From positions 1-64,000 of the forward strand of contig JADLBU010000114.1 of assembly GCA_020847535.1 (NCBI GenBank): 64,000 nucleotides of DNA, given 5' to 3'. Below, piece by piece: positions 61,913 through 64,000 of this stretch (positions within the stretch are counted from its first letter, which is position 1; each line of letters begins with the position of its first letter). The notes beneath the pieces are model-generated. The model ran no database searches. It was given only the letters and a program-made list of their open reading frames with translations, and was not told the origin of the DNA. The position numbers and the translations under genes are program-made. Origin of the DNA: Phycisphaerales bacterium (lineage in GTDB: Bacteria; Planctomycetota; Phycisphaerae; Phycisphaerales; UBA1924).

Positions 61913-63394
61913 ATGAACAGGCGATCCTCGTCAGGTGTCAGCTCCCCCGCACGTCGCAAGCTCCGGCGCAACGTCGCCGAATCGACCTCAGCCTCCGCGG
62001 CTTCGGTCGGTCGCGATCTCGTTGCGCCCGATATGACCACCTATGAGGGGTGCCTCGCGTACCTCAACGGCCTGGTCAACGTCGAGCGCACCCGCCTCAA
62101 GTCCGCCGATCCCGAGATATTCAAGCTCGATCGCATGCGGGCGATCCTCTCTGAACTCGGCAGCCCTCACCTCCAGCTCCGCTGCGTCCACGTCGCCGGC
62201 AGCAAGGGCAAGGGCAGCACCTGCGAGATGATCTCATCGGCCCTCGAAGGCTGCGGCCTCACCGTCGGCCTCTACACCAGCCCTCATCTGGTCGATCTGC
62301 GCGAACGCATCCAGATCAACCACACGCTCATCCACACCGACGCGATCACATCCTGCATTGCCCGGGTCGCCAAGGCATCCGCCGCCGTCGAGAAGATCCA
62401 CGGCGCCGGCACCTACTTTGAGCACCTCACCGCCGCCGCCTTCCTCCACTTCGCCGAGCAGGCCGTCGATATCGCCGTCATCGAGGTCGGGCTGGGTGGA
62501 CGACTGGACTCCACCAACGTCATCATCCCGGAGGTTTGTGCCGTCACGGCGATCCAGATGGAGCACAAGCACCTCCTGGGCGACACCCTCGAAAAGATCG
62601 CCCGCGAGAAGGCCGGCATCTTCAAGCCCGACATCCCGGTCGTGACCTGCCAGCAGTCCAAGCCCTCGATCATCGAGGTGTTCCGAGAGGTCGCCGCAGA
62701 CACCGGCGCCAAGCTTGATGTCCTCGGAGATTCGATCGACTTCTCCTGCCGCTTCGAGGCCAGCCCCGAACTCGGACCCCACGCCCGCATCGTCTTGACG
62801 ACGCCCACATCAAACTTCGAGCACCTGCCAGTCCCCCTCCGCGGGGAGCACCAGGCGCTCAACTGCGGACTGGCCCTGGCGGTCATTGATCGCCTCCGGG
62901 AGCGCGGCTTCGTCCTTCCCGACCGCGAGATCGCCCTGGGCCTCGCCCGCACGCGCAACCCCGGACGCATGGAGAAGATCTGGGGCAACCCGCGCATCAT
63001 CGTCGATGGCGCCCACAACCCAGAGTCGGTCGGCGGCCTTGTCAAGGCCCTCGGCGCCCACCTCCGCTATGACTCACTGGTGATTATCTTCGGCTGCGCA
63101 TCCGACAAGGATGTCCCCGGCATGCTCTCCAAGATCGCCACCGGTGCGGACAAGGTCATCTTCACCCGCTCGGAGAACAACAGCCGAGCAGTCGATCCCC
63201 GCGAGCTCCAGCGCAAGTTCAACGAGATCAGCCACAAAATGTCCCAGACCGCCCCGAACCTCAAGGATGCCGTCAGCATCGCCGCCCGGGCCGTCGGTCG
63301 AGATGACCTCGTGTGCATCACGGGATCCTTCTACCTCGCCGGCGAGGCCAAGAGGCTGATGTCTTCCAAGGCGACCGGCTCCATGGGAAGCTAG
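61913..63394 (+). CDS. folC: Folylpolyglutamate / dihydrofolate synthase
   Basis: 493 residues; an ATG at 62033 would give the usual length (about 453), and the first 40 residues (RRSSSGVSSPARRKLRR...) look non-conserved. Mur-ligase-type fold: MTTYEGCLAYLNGLVN, P-loop HVAGSKGKGSTCEMI, LYTSPHLVDLRERI, the VIEVGLGGRLDSTN motif, the carbamylated-Lys region EKAGIFKP and the C-terminal domain with VDGAHNPESVGGL and GCASDKDV. It adds glutamates to (dihydro)folate, retaining folates in the cell. No adjacent folate gene, so apparently isolated. Confidence 0.9.
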   Translation: MNRRSSSGVSSPARRKLRRNVAESTSASAASVGRDLVAPDMTTYEGCLAYLNGLVNVERTRLKSADPEIFKLDRMRAILSELGSPHLQLRCVHVAGSKGKGSTCEMISSALEGCGLTVGLYTSPHLVDLRERIQINHTLIHTDAITSCIARVAKASAAVEKIHGAGTYFEHLTAAAFLHFAEQAVDIAVIEVGLGGRLDSTNVIIPEVCAVTAIQMEHKHLLGDTLEKIAREKAGIFKPDIPVVTCQQSKPSIIEVFREVAADTGAKLDVLGDSIDFSCRFEASPELGPHARIVLTTPTSNFEHLPVPLRGEHQALNCGLALAVIDRLRERGFVLPDREIALGLARTRNPGRMEKIWGNPRIIVDGAHNPESVGGLVKALGAHLRYDSLVIIFGCASDKDVPGMLSKIATGADKVIFTRSENNSRAVDPRELQRKFNEISHKMSQTAPNLKDAVSIAARAVGRDDLVCITGSFYLAGEAKRLMSSKATGSMGS

Positions 63395-63621
63395 TGGGGG
63401 ACGCGGGCGGGCCGACCCGGACAATAACTGACCACGGGCAGGTCCGGATTCGAGTTACCAACCCGGGATTCACCCTGTTCGTAGAAGATGCGGGCGCTGG
63501 CAGTGGAACCGGCGGCCGGCGTGCAGACAGTCAATGGTTATGCCGATAGACTCACGGCATGGCGCGCACAGGCCCGTGGCCGGGCGGCGCGATCCGTGCA
63601 TTCGTTACCTGAGAGGGTTGA

Positions 63622-64000
63622 ATGGCCAAGGGCAAGAACGACGGCGAGGGACTTACCCCACAGACCTCCGGCCGGGATGAGGGCGGCGGGGGCTTCCGCG
63701 GTAGAAAAGTCACCACGTGCTCCTTCTGCGGCAAGACCAGCCGGGATGTCGGTCCCATGGTCGAGGGCCCGGGAGAGGTCTACATCTGCGCCAAGTGCAC
63801 CGGTCTCTGCCAGAACATCTTCCGCCAGGAGCGCCGCCGCGTCAGCTCGGTCGCCAGCACCCTGCGCGAGATCCCCGCTCCCCGCGAGATCAAGGAATTC
63901 CTCGACGGCTATATCATCGGACAGCAGCAGGCCAAGAAGTCGCTCTCGGTGGCCGTCCACAACCACTACAAGCGCCTCCTCCACATCGAGAACGCCGACA
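63622..64000 (+). CDS. clpX: ClpX ATPase subunit of ClpXP, N-terminal part (cut by window edge)
   Basis: 126 codons from an ATG with GAGAGG upstream. After a Gly/Asp-rich lead of about 30 residues comes the zinc-binding domain [19 protein letters not shown] ... [14 protein letters not shown], with its four cysteines. Next are the linker and the start of the AAA+ domain ([38 protein letters not shown]), which is the ClpX signature. The ATPase core lies past the window. It unfolds substrates for ClpP; clpP is not upstream in this window. Confidence 0.93.
   Translation, partial: MAKGKNDGEGLTPQTSGRDEGGGGFRGRKVTTCSFCGKTSRDVGPMVEGPGEVYICAKCTGLCQNIFRQERRRVSSVASTLREIPAPREIKEFLDGYIIGQQQAKKSLSVAVHNHYKRLLHIENAD

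Overview
This is a high-GC bacterial chromosome segment with the gene content of a Planctomycetota genome, most likely class Phycisphaerae. The assignment rests on a Ser/Thr kinase with WD40 repeats coupled to an ECF sigma factor, secreted proteins ending in PEP-CTERM-like tails (PAPGA...RRRR), a formylglycine-type sulfatase, Tat-exported Gfo/Idh/MocA oxidoreductases, a DUF1844 protein, the futalosine menaquinone enzyme MqnA and several ECF sigma modules. It is inferred from content; no rRNA or tRNA gene was recognised in the window.

Layout. 1-0.6 kb: the 5' end of an IS5-type transposase, inserted into and truncating a zinc-ribbon membrane protein gene. 0.6-4.0 kb: pyrD overlapping a class-C beta-lactamase-type hydrolase, then an ECF sigma factor overlapping a single-pass membrane protein. 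4.0-6.8 kb: an endonuclease/phosphatase-family protein, a small membrane protein, an N-terminally truncated ECF sigma factor and a degenerate alpha/beta hydrolase, with a probable deletion scar between the last two. 6.8-15 kb: thiG, a histidine kinase/response regulator pair, a VIT-VWA protein, and the phospholipid operon psd-pssA. 15-25 kb: HrpA-type helicase, YraN, a SurA-like lipoprotein, DUF1844 and a secreted sulfatase, with several short palindromic repeats. 25-26.3 kb: transposase debris and a membrane protein.

26.6-33.6 kb: two Tat-exported Gfo/Idh/MocA proteins, then the translationally coupled ECF sigma / Ser-Thr kinase-WD40 pair. 34-39.5 kb: a small basic protein, a carbonic-anhydrase-like protein, an outer-membrane protein preceded by phased AAGTAC repeats, a secreted WD40 protein, a DUF4287/DUF5655 protein and a TetR regulator with an operator-like palindrome. 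39.5-47.7 kb: short-form pheT, a GT2 glycosyltransferase, a trypsin-like protease with a PEP-CTERM-like tail, a beta-helix protein and fusA. 48.5-52.5 kb: another PEP-CTERM-like protein, a truncated Ig-like/S41-type fragment, a second beta-helix protein and a nucleotide-binding protein.

52.5-53.6 kb is an unusually long non-coding stretch with repeats, an AT-richer patch and DnaA-box-like 9-mers. It is followed by a divergent sigma-70-like protein carrying extra HTH segments, and by mqnA. 56-64 kb: an intradiol dioxygenase, a TetR regulator, a PglD/NeuD-type acyltransferase, BamA, a small membrane protein, folC and the start of clpX. Housekeeping genes (pyrD, thiG, psd/pssA, pheT, fusA, bamA, folC, clpX) are scattered singly among accessory and regulatory genes.

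The items most worth following up are the divergent sigma-like protein next to the candidate origin-like region, the paired hairpins with compensatory changes flanking the DUF1844 gene, the phased repeat array at 35.0 kb, and the deletion scar at 6.1 kb. All identifications are by eye; no database search was run.
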